From positions 70,684,158-70,748,157 of the forward strand of contig OV277864.1 of the NCBI GenBank assembly GCA_922989275.2: a DNA stretch of 64,000 nt. Direction: 5' to 3'. Below, piece after piece: positions 53,288 to 63,565 of the stretch (positions are counted from its first letter, which is position 1; the number at the start of each line of letters is the position of its first letter). Source of the stretch: Gari tellinella (lineage: Eukaryota; Mollusca; Bivalvia; Cardiida; Psammobiidae). The notes beneath the pieces are model-generated. The model had not been told where the DNA came from, searched no databases, and was given only the letters and a program-made list of their open reading frames with translations. Position numbers and translations under genes: made by a program.

Positions 53288-53529
53288 ACAGTGAAGAAAA
53301 CGTTATTCTTTCCCAATAAACGCGTTTACGCTAAAACTATTATTTCAATAGCAAACAGTTTGGAGCCAGATCAGACGCCGGGTAACCCGGCGTCTGATCA
53401 GGCTCCAAACTGTTTGTCACTCAGAGTAAAATAAATAGTCAGAATTGCCAGCAAGTTGTTTCTGCATTTTATTGCGCTTCGTTTGCGTTTCGTTTAAACG
53501 GAAAATAATAACGCTTTCTCCACTGTATA
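53288..53529. mobile_element. MITE with TACAGTGGAGAA-type ends, copy 2 (inverse orientation)
   Basis: TACAGTGAAGAAAACG and ACGCTTTCTCCACTGTA at the ends; AACGCGTTTACGCTAAAAC and CGTTTGCGTTTCGTTTAAAC sub-terminal; hairpin 53355-53413 with GGAGCCAGATCAGACGCCGG. Confidence 0.85.
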
Positions 53530-53620
53530 AAGACACTGTGAAAAGTGTTATTATTTCATATAAATAGCAAACAGAGCAGATCATGACTAGTTCTGACTTT
53601 GGTCTGCACTGTTTGCTAAA

Positions 53621-53815
53621 ACAGTCGAACTTCGATATCTCGAACTCGGTTATGTCGAACATACCCGTATTTCAAAGTAAAAACGTGGCTTAGCCACGTT
53701 TTAACTTTGAAATATGGGTATGTTCGACTTAACCGAACGTGAAATATTGCAGATGATATGTTGAACTATCGGATACTTCGAGTTATGCCAGTTCGAGATA
53801 TCGAAGTTCGACTGT
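53621..53815. mobile_element. MITE with ACAGTCGAACTTCGATATC ends
   Basis: Inverted ends ACAGTCGAACTTCGATATCT and ATATCGAAGTTCGACTGT, central hairpin AACGTGGCTTAGCCACGTT. Tc1/mariner-like in look. Confidence 0.85.
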
Positions 53816-54143
53816 ATGTTTTTTGTAAACGATAGCCCAAGTATTAATTTAATCCTTTTAAGCCTATTTTCTATAAAGGGGGCACTGCTATACATGTACA
53901 TTGTTGGCACTGTTTACTATTGCATATGGAATACTCAGCTATATGGAAAACATTGCAGTGGCTTTAGATCACTTTTGTATATCTATAATGAAATCTTCCA
54001 GCAAGCACACGGGGGGCATTCAAATGACATTCACTGTCATAGAAAGTCAAATAAAACATGAACAGAACATAATTTTATTTCAATTGGTACAAAGTGCATA
54101 AATCTATATTATTACATAAAAATGGTTATCAAATACATGTTGA

Positions 54144-54282
54144 TACGGAAGCCGGATAGTGCCACTTTTACATTTTTTTTATCTTGAAAATTCAAGTTAT
54201 TATCTTGAATATTCAAGATGGTATGTTGAAAGTTTCAAGATAAAAAAAATTGTAAAAGTGGCACTATCCAGCTTCCGTATGT
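54144..54282. mobile_element. Foldback MITE, ACGGAAGCCGGATAGTGCC ends
   Basis: ACGGAAGCCGGATAGTGCCA on the left and TGGCACTATCCAGCTTCCGT on the right, nearly the whole element being a palindrome around ATCTTGAATATTCAAGAT. Confidence 0.85.
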
Positions 54283-54349
54283 TGATAATGTCAAATAGCT
54301 GCTGTTCTTTCACACCGGTAATATTTGAAGGACTTTACAAAGACTGTTT

Positions 54350-55400
54350 TGATATTTGCAAACATTTTGGACCCTGAGCAAACATAAAACTACCCGGCGT
54401 TTAAGCAGGATTCAACCTATTTGACACTCATATCATAAGACGCTTTAAGTTTAACTAACTAAAATCCAAATTTGAAAAAAAAAAAGCAGACGGCAATTGG
54501 CAAGAAGACCACGACCTGAAGTTGAAGGGAAAACATCCCTGCGCATTGGTGGCGAAACTGTGGTTACCTTTGTAAACAGTTTGAATCCAGACGAGACGCC
54601 GGGTAACACGGCGTCTCATTTGGATCCAAATTGTTACATATTCTAAGCGTATTTTTAAAAGAAATTTCGGAATTTTTGAATTTAGAACAATAGCAGACGA
54701 TACTTTCTGCAGACGAAATACATGTCAAGCGTTCAAAGAGTTAAAAGAGTTAAATCATTCACTGCCAATGGTGCCCTTAAGAGAATTTCGCGGCAAACAG
54801 TCTGGTTCCTGATCAGACGCCGCGTCACGCGGCGTCTGATCAGGAACCAAACTGTTTGACACTCGTATCGAAATTTCCTCAGTAAAAAACCCTTTAATTT
54901 GACTTAAAAAATACTGCAGACGACATTATCAATTCAAACGATATTTTGGTGGTGACAGCTAAGGCTAAAGCAAACATAGAACTTGGTAGTAAAAGAATTA
55001 AAAGGGGGATCATCCGAATTAAAACATTCAACCCTAGCGACGAGTATATTCGTCATAAACAAACAACGTACATGTGAAGAGTGAACTTGTTTTATGCAAA
55101 TACTAGCATACATGTGAAGAGTGAACTTGTTTTATGCAAACACTGTAGACCCGGACCAAAGGGCCCTCTGAGCAGGATCTGCATTGTTTTCCATTTTGCA
55201 ACTCGTTGCAATAAACATCCTTACTAGTCAACAAGACTAGACTTAATTGGAAATTGGAATTGTCCATGAGAATGTTCCTAAAGGAGCAATCTGATCTGGT
55301 CAAGTGTAATCTTCAAATGTGCACTGTTTGATTGAGTATATTCATAGAAGGGTTCAATGGGTTAAAATGGGATACTCCTAAGTAACACTTTATAGCGCGC
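54350..55400. mobile_element. Cluster of B1 and C hairpin MITEs
   Basis: Degraded hairpin at 54365-54420; B1 copies at about 54535-54745 and 54748-54970, with hairpins 54575-54640 (GACGAGACGCCGGGTAAC) and 54795-54860 (GGTTCCTGATCAGACGCCGC and inverse). A family C copy occupies 55010-55370, in which CATACATGTGAAGAGTGAAC is directly repeated. No gene. Confidence 0.65.
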
Positions 55401-55476
55401 CATTCAGGGCTCCAGATAATGGGAGTACACGTATTTCCAAAACTTAAATCTTTATTTCTGCATTAAACCCTATCAT

Positions 55477-58400
55477 TGGCGTAGCTTCCTATTAGGCAAG
55501 TAGGCACGTGCCTACACTTTTTTTCAGAAGTCCAAAAAATAAAAAAGGCTAAAAATGCAGAAAAAGCAATAAAATTGACATCTAAGGGGGGTTAGAGGTG
55601 AACCCCAATTATTTTTACATAGATTCATGTTTGTATTTTGTCATTATCAAACGCGGGAAAAGACCTCAGAACGCACCTAGAGACTATCTAGGAATAAAAA
55701 TTTCCCTGGGGACCATACCCCCGGACCCCCCTAGTAAGAAAGCGTACACTTATTAAGTGGTCTAATCACCCCGTTGGCACGCATGTACAATTGTACACGT
55801 AGCTGCCTTATGCAAAACACGCGCTACCGACCCATTCTCACGAAACAGTGACAAATAGTGTCTCCAATAGTTCTGGCTTCGTCATTGTCTTGTACAGTGT
55901 GTATTTATGAAAATTTTGGGTTTCTGATGTAGGACATATCATTAAAACTATTTTACAGTCCTAGGAACTGTACAATAGCAGTTTCTACTATACGACATGG
56001 CTTGCAGAATTCTAACAATCTGTTGAAAATCATATGTCTCCAAGCATAAAATGTGTTTTACATGCTTCTAACGATACGTTATATATCAGTGCAGCATGTA
56101 TTAGACACATGTGCCCAAAATCAGTCAAGTTGAGCTCAAGCCTCAAACGAAAACATATGTCATAAATTATATGATGGTGTGTTTTTAAAACGAAAATGAA
56201 GTGTCTCCAAACCAAGCCTAATCTACGAGTCCATAATAGATGTACAGACGAACATTTATAAACAACCTTAATACTGAGAAGATTTGTGTATTTTGGCATC
56301 GTTATTCATAAAATATATTGACAAAACATGCCTTATTTTATTATTTAAAAGATTAGAGAATTGATGTCAGTCAAACTTTCAAATTTCAAACCGGAAAATA
56401 TGATTCCTAATTTACGAGTCATTTTCTTATTTCACAATTTATTGAATACCATGCAACAAACTGCACTAATATCATACGAAGTTTGTAAATGACACACAGA
56501 ACTATGTAAAACAAAGTATGTTTAACGTTTTCAGCTAAAATGTACTTTTTCCGAAGGTTTGAAAGCATCAAAGAGGTGAAATTTTCTAATTTACGAGACC
56601 TAATTTACGAGTCCATACCATGCCTTTACCCTGCAATTTTGCTGTTTTTCTACACCGTTCCGTCGCTTTTCCCCCATTCCCTGCCCATACATTACAACCG
56701 GGTGTCAACATGTAGCGAAAATAGTAATTTTGACGTAATAGCTTTCGTTTGTATACCAAAGACATTAGGTAAGTTTTACTGTATCACTTTTATTCACTTA
56801 TGTCATGTATATAGTTATAATATATCATGTTTTGCGAGAAATCTGCTAACCGTTAATCAACAAATGCAGACATTGTACATACATAGTGCAAATGCATACA
56901 CAATCATGTGGATTTTCTCGACAACTGTGTGTCCCGTAGATTAGGTAAAATGTCCCGTAGATTAGGGTTTTATAGACACTTTTCATTTTCTTTTCTATGA
57001 CATGATTTTTGTATAGAACAACATCTATTTATGATGTAATTTACTTTGAACATGTGATAAAGAGAACATATACGATTCTTGATTAATCTTTGGGTTCGCT
57101 CCAGTAGAATGTGACATCTTAAAATTATAACTTTACTTTGCTGAATTTTATATACCTGTGAGAAATATTATTCAGTGACATCAGGCCCAGTAGATAAACA
57201 CAATGTATTTATTCGTGTTTTTTAAATGCATATAACGGTAGTCTGCTAAATTATGCCAGACAAGGTCACAAGATATAAATGTACAGAATTAGTGTTGCGC
57301 TTTATTTGAGTGTCCCGTAAATTAGAATCCAATTGTCCCATGAATTAGAATTCAGAATTTTGAACAATGGTTTGCTCGACATCTTATTAAGTATAATACA
57401 CAGTATATAATTCAGTTTTACATCAAAAGCATTCTACAAACATTCAACTTTTACGGATTTTCAGATTTAGAGCAGTCGAATTATGATCAACAATAACAAT
57501 ATCTGTATGAACTGATGATGCATTTTTTCAATTTCAGTTTTGGTTTCGTTTTACAGCAAGGCAAAATAAAAATGTGTACAGAGCATACAAAAAGAAGAAC
57601 AGCTGAGAGATCAATGGATGAAAAAAGAGAGAGAACAGATAATCCCTAAAGACAAGGTGAAAGTAAAATCGGAAGAGAAACAACAGAGACAAAGATAGAT
57701 GTATCTGACTTAATAGTGTGTGTGTATGATGACGGTACCTGTGATGTTGGACAGCTTGACAAATACTTGAATTTGACACTGAAGATGACACCATGGCCAT
57801 AAACTTAATGGCTCCAAGTGGCAAATCGGTCAACAGATTCAGATTGACATCGAAACCTGATCAAATTTGGATGATGAGGATAGATGTCCTTCGCAAAAAA
57901 GAGTCAACTGAAGCTACCGGAAATGGCGGGCCAATATTTTCAGTACCAGATGAAGTGATAAATTTCTGATATATAAAACAAATGATATATGATTTACACC
58001 CTGACAAACAATAGTGTTGTACTATTGCTTCAACAACTATTTCTCTAGTTTCTATTTCCATTCAGTTTATCACTTTGATCATCTTACAAAAGTTTACAGA
58101 AGTTTTGCACCAATTCTAATTTACGGGACAGACATAATTTGTGTCAGATGTAAAAGGGAGGGTGTTGTATTAGATTAATATAAAAGAGACATATTTGCAA
58201 AAGTCTTTAAATAATGTGAATGAATAGTAGCATACTCTTTCATCTTGCAGTTACTAGATGTGTCTGGGTATTGGAACTATTGGTCTATTGGAGTGTTGAA
58301 CCAAAGTCTGCATTGTTTCAGTCATCCATACCCAATCAGTAGTACATTCTAGTCAAATTTTAGAACAGCACTTGTGAAACTTTTTACTTATGAAAACTTA

Positions 58401-59731
58401 TTAATTGCTTTTAAGATTGTATCATTCTGAAACATGATCTGTTTAAAAATTATATTTTACGGGACAATTCATTCTAATTTACGGGACAAGTAGAACTAAT
58501 AAAACTATGCTTTGTCAATGATTCAAACACGGAAAATGGCTCTCTAACTTGATTAAGCTAATACATAATGTGTATACAAGGGCCATAGATTTATATAAAG
58601 AGAGCTTTGATTTTAGTTATGTTAAAATTTTAAAAGGTGAATTTTAAAATACACAGTTCAGTATTAACATTTCTATTAGTTATTATTATTAATCCTGGGA
58701 TACACAACATGCACAGCTTGGTAAGCAATTGATTCCTAGAGTTTAATGTCACCATGGACATATAGTGAAAAAAACGATAACATATAACAAATAATTTATT
58801 TTAATAAACAGTCTCTAACAAAGATGTGTTTGTTTAAAATACACATAAAGAAATAAAGACTTACATCTTTTCAATCTATATGAAGGTCAATTCAGTATTA
58901 AATGATGTTAAAATCCTTCTAGATACAGCTTCAGTAGACTTTACACAAACCATATGAAAAACAATAAATTGTCTATTTCAAAGATTTAAAAAATCGTTTT
59001 TGAGAGGCCAATTGTCAACTGTACATGAGAATGAGTCTACCGCGTACACACTGTCCTCGCATGATATATACATGCGACAATTAAAAAAAAAATGCAATAA
59101 AATAGGAATAGGGTGGTGTTAGAGTCTAACTTAGAGATTAATGGAAGACAACCTGTAAACAATTACATTGTAATAACCTGGAATAAAAAATTTATGTCAT
59201 TTTCAGCCGAGTTTTTACATATATTTATGGCAGAATTTTACCTGTCTTGGACGCGCAAAAACGCCCCTCAGAACAAGCCAGAGGCTATCTAGGAATCAAC
59301 CCTCCCCAATCCCCTCCTAGTAAGAGTGAGTTCATAGATTGGTATAGTTACTTTGGATTTCATACGGGCCTGTAGTGTGCTCGATCAATTTGTTCCGAAA
59401 AGAAAGTTACATCCAAATAATTTCAAGTAGCGAACTCGTATTTAAAGACAAAAATACGGTATCAGACCCTATGATATACTTATTAACGTGGGGTTGTTTT
59501 TTGGTGAGTTTTTTCAAGAAAATATGAAGACATGTTCCTTTGCAAAAAAATAAAATTGTCTGTTGTTTGAAGCTTTTTATTTCATTAATTCTTCATATAA
59601 ATGTCTCCCCAGACCCTCCTTAAATGCGTCTACAGTGTTGTAGAACTCAAAATTTTCCCGGGGGAGCATGCCCCCGGACCCCCCTAGAAAAGATATGCCT
59701 ACACTTTCATTTCGGCCAAGCTACGCCCCTG
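55477..59731. mobile_element. 4.26-kb hAT-like element
   Basis: Flanked by CCTATCAT (55469-55476) and CCTATGAT (59732-59739), an 8-bp duplication with one change. Ends (T)GGCGTAGCTTCC and GGCCAAGCTACGCCCCTG are inverted; the CAGGGGCGTAGC form is common at hAT ends. Both ends carry AGGCTATCTAGGAAT-like and CCCCCGGACCCCCCTAG words. No transposase is recognised. Inside are a coding remnant (57600-57969) and a set of CTAATTTACGGGAC motifs. Confidence 0.75.
57600..57969 (+). pseudogene. Broken coding sequence of unknown family inside the hAT-like element
   Basis: Pieces in different frames read on in sense: QLRDQWMKKEREQIIPKDKV, IVCVYDDGTCDVGQLDKYLN, and after a frameshift near 57780 TMAINLMAPSGKSVNRFRLT, SKPDQIWMMRIDVLRKKEST and GGPIFSVPDEVINF with a stop. 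The first stop is at about 57696. Composition looks like the C-terminus of a real protein. I do not recognise it; it may be captured host sequence or part of the element's own protein. No acceptor or donor is certain. Confidence 0.45.
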
Positions 59732-59841
59732 CCTATGATGCTACTACTCATTAGAATGTCTCTTCGAGACGATTCTAATGAGTAGTAACACCTTAGGATT
59801 TGGTACTGAAATGAGTAATGGATTTGTTCGTTTTCTCCCTC

Positions 59842-62640
59842 TTATCTGGAGTCCTGGCCTCTAGGTGTAATAAAATCATCATCGACCTCCTCCTCGGTAC
59901 TGTCCACGGGTGACACTGCCACTTTATCTCTTGCCAAGTTGAAGTGTTTCTCGGACAACAGTATTTTCGACTGTAACGGAGATATTGCTTTCTTATCATG
60001 TTTGTTCGATGCATGTCTTATTGTAGTACTGTTGACTGGAGAAGCTGTACCGTTCAGTTGATTCTCTAACTGTAAAACATTGTCTAAATCTTTCCGTTTT
60101 GGTTCACGCATAGCATCCAACTTAAATGCACCTTTCGGTTCCACAAATGTTAACCGTTTGTCGTTACACTCCTGATTCTGTAGTTGCAAAACTTTTTCTA
60201 AATCTTTTCGATTTTGTCCATGCATTGCATTTCCATTTAGTGCATGTTTAGGTTCAACAAATTTTAACCGATTGTCGAGACACTTTTCATTCTCTAATTG
60301 TAAAACATTGCGTATGTCTTTTCGTTTTGGTTCATGCATTGCATTCCCATTGCATGCTTGTTTAGGTTGCACAAATCTTACATTGGCTATAGGTGGATTG
60401 ATTGTATTTCTGTCAAGCTGCTCTACTCTGTGTATAGCTATATCATCTCCAATGTCATCAAACGACTCGCGCGTGTCCCCTCTAACTGGAGCGGTATCTT
60501 CACGTGGCAGCACAAAGTTCCCGTCTTCCCCTGTACCTCTGCCCCTTTTCGGCAGTTCGTAACGCAATTTTGACCAAAACATTCTCTGACCACACGTAAG
60601 AACTGTTTTATCTTTCAATCGCGATTTCCAAGGTTCTTCTTCTAATGTTTGAAGCAGTTTTTCGTTATCTTTGTTGTGAATAATGTAGATAATCTTAGCC
60701 GCTGTCTCGACCCTTTCTTCTATCGAATCCAGTTCATTTTCATCTGGTTCATCAACAGCGACAGATTGTAAATGATCTTGTGCTTGAACCTCAGTCAAAA
60801 AATTCTCAGCAATATCCACCATGTCACCTTCCCTTTCCAATAGTTTCTCTGAGAGAAGAATTACCACTCTTCGTGATTTACTGATCCACTTTGACCTGTT
60901 GTCTACCTCTGGACCTCCCTCTGTAAATCGACAAGGGTTCAATATGCTATAACGAGGTGTCTTCCTGTTTAGTTTGTTTATAAAATACCTGATGTATCCA
61001 AGCGCGTCATCATCTTCCTTGTCAAATATCAAATAGATATCCACTTCTTTGTCGTCGTCCCCATCAACTTCATATTTGTCTGAGGGATGGATATTAAATA
61101 TCTTATGCAAAATTACTTTCGTCTCGTATGGGCAAATTCTGGAAAATGCGAGAATGGCAAATGCTAAAGCCACAACTATTGATATACCTACATATAATGT
61201 CGTCAGATTTGTAGGGATACAACCGAGTTCTTCAAGAGAAATATCGATCAGCGTATGCACCCCCTCCTTTGACGTGCACGTGACACCCGTGTCCCCTGAA
61301 TCTCTGTACAGCTGTATCCACTCGGATATCCACATAGAGTTACAGTCACAGCTTAGCGGATTTCCCCGAACTTGTACATTCTCATAGCTAAACTTTTCGA
61401 TATCTCTCGGAAGGTCACTGATTCTATTAGACCGTAAGTCCAAATGAGAATCATCCGGCAAAGCTTTGATGATACTTGTATTCAAACTCTCAATTAAATT
61501 ATTGCTGAGAGACAAATTGTATATTTGGTTGATATAGTTGAAACCGGATACATACTTTATTTGGTTATTATCGAGAAACATTTCTATTTTAGATCTGTTA
61601 TGTTGGGGAATGGAGGCTGGCATTTCTGTCAATCCTGCGCCAATGCAGTTGATATAGAAGGTATCGTTATGTGGTCTGTCCTGACAGAAGCATCCTGACG
61701 GGCAGTCGATTGTTATATTACAGACAAGTTCACTGAGGTAAACATCGTGTAACCAGTCTAAGCCTGATAACTGGGAAGGCTGGATGCATCGATACCTATA
61801 GCTTTCAATATCCTGGTAACGCAATATACTGTCTTTTATTATTTCAGCTATACTATACACATGACAATCGCAGATATAGCCGTTATAGGTAGAATTTAGA
61901 TTCATAGAAAACCATATGGTAAGCAAATCATTTGGGTCGGTAAAGTTGGTAAACTGTTTAATTAGTGGAGTTCCCAACGTAGTAATGTTGTTATTTTGTA
62001 GATTGACAATAACTTGAAATGGCCACTTTAGATTGTGTGTCCAATTCATATTATTGGTGAAATTAGCTATATTATTGTACTTAATGTCAAACACTCTATC
62101 CAGATACCGGTCGCCTGTGATTTTGGTGAGATAGGGCCAAGGCTCAAAAGTTGTAAGAGAATTGTTATTGAGGTTCACGTAGTTTAAATTCTCGTTCTTC
62201 TCACTGACAATTCCAGGTTCAATCTCACTGATCATATTGTTGTGCAAATATAACTTTCGTAAATGGAACAGATCGAACAGTCCTGCCTCAAGCTTGGTCA
62301 GTAAGTTATAACTTAAATCCAACTCTTCTAGTTTAGTCAGACTGGTGAAGGTTGTTTTATTGAGTTCGGCGATTTCGTTTGTCGAGATGTTTATTATTCT
62401 GACGTTATAAAACGTGACAAAGGTACCAGGGTCTACACCAGTAATACTGTTACCTGACATGTCTATATATTCTATGTCACTATGGTTTGCGATACACGAG
62501 CTGAATGTCGCCGAGTTGATATGCCCTTTCAGGTTAGACAGAGTGAGGCTTCCACCGGTGACCGTGCAGGCAGATGCTACAGACCAGCACCAGGTTAAAC
62601 TCAGATACAGCAGAATCGGAACGGAAAAACAGTCAGCCAT
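59842..62640 (-). CDS. TLR: Toll-like receptor with two LRR blocks, divergent TIR domain and repeat tail
   Basis: 932 residues, no introns. Signal peptide 1-24 (hydrophobic to VASA|C). LRRs at about 50-250 with an LRR-CT like cysteine group (CDC at 257-259, C285, C307); then an LRR-NT (CPSGCFCQ, 313-320), a few LRRs (330-425), and an LRR-CT (NPLSCDC, 427-433, closing Cys 455 and 474). This two-block, multiple-cysteine-cluster order is that of protostome Toll receptors. Membrane helix 481-501. TIR-like domain about 533-696: box 1 is VDIYLIFD instead of YDAFISY, the box 2 RDxxPG is absent (CRFTEGGPE), and box 3 keeps FW (688-689). Residues 753-866 are three 38-residue repeats (KF/TFVEPK, RKDL, VLQLEN). 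Role: cell-surface or endosomal immune sensing is expected of the family; signalling through the usual adaptor is uncertain given box 2. The start ATG lies 7 bp after an acceptor-like CCTTTTCAG on -, so a 5' UTR intron is likely. Confidence 0.9.
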   Translation of the reverse strand: MADCFSVPILLYLSLTWCWSVASACTVTGGSLTLSNLKGHINSATFSSCIANHSDIEYIDMSGNSITGVDPGTFVTFYNVRIINISTNEIAELNKTTFTSLTKLEELDLSYNLLTKLEAGLFDLFHLRKLYLHNNMISEIEPGIVSEKNENLNYVNLNNNSLTTFEPWPYLTKITGDRYLDRVFDIKYNNIANFTNNMNWTHNLKWPFQVIVNLQNNNITTLGTPLIKQFTNFTDPNDLLTIWFSMNLNSTYNGYICDCHVYSIAEIIKDSILRYQDIESYRYRCIQPSQLSGLDWLHDVYLSELVCNITIDCPSGCFCQDRPHNDTFYINCIGAGLTEMPASIPQHNRSKIEMFLDNNQIKYVSGFNYINQIYNLSLSNNLIESLNTSIIKALPDDSHLDLRSNRISDLPRDIEKFSYENVQVRGNPLSCDCNSMWISEWIQLYRDSGDTGVTCTSKEGVHTLIDISLEELGCIPTNLTTLYVGISIVVALAFAILAFSRICPYETKVILHKIFNIHPSDKYEVDGDDDKEVDIYLIFDKEDDDALGYIRYFINKLNRKTPRYSILNPCRFTEGGPEVDNRSKWISKSRRVVILLSEKLLEREGDMVDIAENFLTEVQAQDHLQSVAVDEPDENELDSIEERVETAAKIIYIIHNKDNEKLLQTLEEEPWKSRLKDKTVLTCGQRMFWSKLRYELPKRGRGTGEDGNFVLPREDTAPVRGDTRESFDDIGDDIAIHRVEQLDRNTINPPIANVRFVQPKQACNGNAMHEPKRKDIRNVLQLENEKCLDNRLKFVEPKHALNGNAMHGQNRKDLEKVLQLQNQECNDKRLTFVEPKGAFKLDAMREPKRKDLDNVLQLENQLNGTASPVNSTTIRHASNKHDKKAISPLQSKILLSEKHFNLARDKVAVSPVDSTEEEVDDDFITPRGQDSR
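60061..60386 (-). repeat. In-frame 114-bp triplication encoding the receptor tail
   Basis: Three units of 114 bp (38 codons), with words CTAACTGTAAAACATTG, TCTTTTCGTTTTGGTTCATG, CATTGCATTCCCATT on +. Units differ by many substitutions but no frameshift, so the triplication is not very recent and the frame is kept. Confidence 0.85.
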
Positions 62641-62662
62641 AGCGAATCTGAAAAGGATATTC
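62641..62662 (-). promoter_or_regulatory. Likely 3' splice site of a 5' UTR intron of the receptor
   Basis: On - the sequence reads TATCCTTTTCAG, seven bases, then ATG. Toll-like genes often have an intronless coding region preceded by a UTR intron. No upstream exon is identified. Confidence 0.5.
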
Positions 62663-63318
62663 GAAATCTAATCACAACGCCAAATGATAACATTCTTAAA
62701 ACCATTACTTCAAAATCCATAGAAGAAAATAAATGTACTGTAGTTCCACTTAATTCAGTGATAAATGTTCGTCTTCACAAATCAGTGTTTTCCTTAATTC
62801 AGTATATGTTAGCCTAAAGCAGCCTGAAAGTAAAGCAGAATATGCATTAACACATGCGACACTAGCGACGAGTATACTCGTCATTTATAAACATTGTTTC
62901 TATATAAAGAGTACATTTGTCCAATACAAACAGTGTAGACCCAGATCAGAGGGTTCCTGTTTGTTTATTTGCAATATAATGCAGAAAGCACCCCTTAATT
63001 GTCGTAGATGGACTAAACTTATTTGGGAAAATTGAACTTTCCATTAAAAGTTTAGGGTGAATGAGTTCAACCTTTCACTCTCGATGACGTCATACATCTC
63101 ATTCGCAAACAATTTTAATCCTGACTAGACGCCGCGTCAGGATCAAAACTGTTTGCCACTTGTTTTGAAATTACATCAGTTAGACTTCCTCAATTCTAAC
63201 TTTCAAACATTATTGCAGACAACAATATTGAAGCAGACGACAATATGGCGGTGAATGGGTAAAAACCTCACGATACATTAGAACATAAAGGGGTTTAGGC
63301 ATTCTGTTTTCTTTTTAA
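62663..63318. other. MITE fragments upstream of the receptor
   Basis: Family A fragment at 62810-62850, family C at about 62870-63070, B1 at 63065-63262 (ATGACGTCATACATC near its left end, hairpin 63113-63150). No exon is seen. Confidence 0.5.
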
Positions 63319-63565
63319 CCCTTTACCTGATGGCTTTTTTTTACAATTGAAAATAGGTGACTTCTTAAAGCAGGTTGAAAGTAAAGCAGAATGCGCCTTA
63401 AGGCGCATTCTGCTTTACGTTCAGCCTGCTTTAAGCTATCATGTGCTAGAATATAGAAAACATTCCCTATAATATATATTCATGATTGATTAAATTGGAA
63501 CTATTTTCTTCAGCGGAGAAGTATATATATACGCGCTAAAAGGCGCTTCTATGGGGGAAAGTAAA
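63319..63565. mobile_element. Complete family A MITE
   Basis: TTTAACCCTTTACCTGATGG to TATGGGGGAAAGTAAATGGG; hairpin 63363-63437 with TTAAAGCAGGTTGAAAGTAA, loop GCGCCTTAAGGCGC, and inverse. Confidence 0.8.

Larger units (their letters stand above)
55405..59856. mobile_element. CAGGRCTCC-family MITE split by a hAT-like element
   Basis: Left part 55405-55476 (CAGGGCTCCAGATAATGGG to AAACCCTAT), right part 59732-59856 (central palindrome 59745-59793; end CCTCTTATCTGGAGTCCTG). Joined, they make a normal copy of about 190 bp. The right terminal 12 bp, read on -, are the last four codons of the Toll-like receptor, and the next three are its stop. Confidence 0.85.

Noticed and set aside
56540..56944. 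134-codon frame in the hAT-like element as a gene
   Set aside because: No recognisable domain; part of it is translation of the repeated CTAATTTACGAGTC motif.
60272..60573. Plus-strand frames within the receptor gene
   Set aside because: Antisense shadows of the 932-codon receptor frame.
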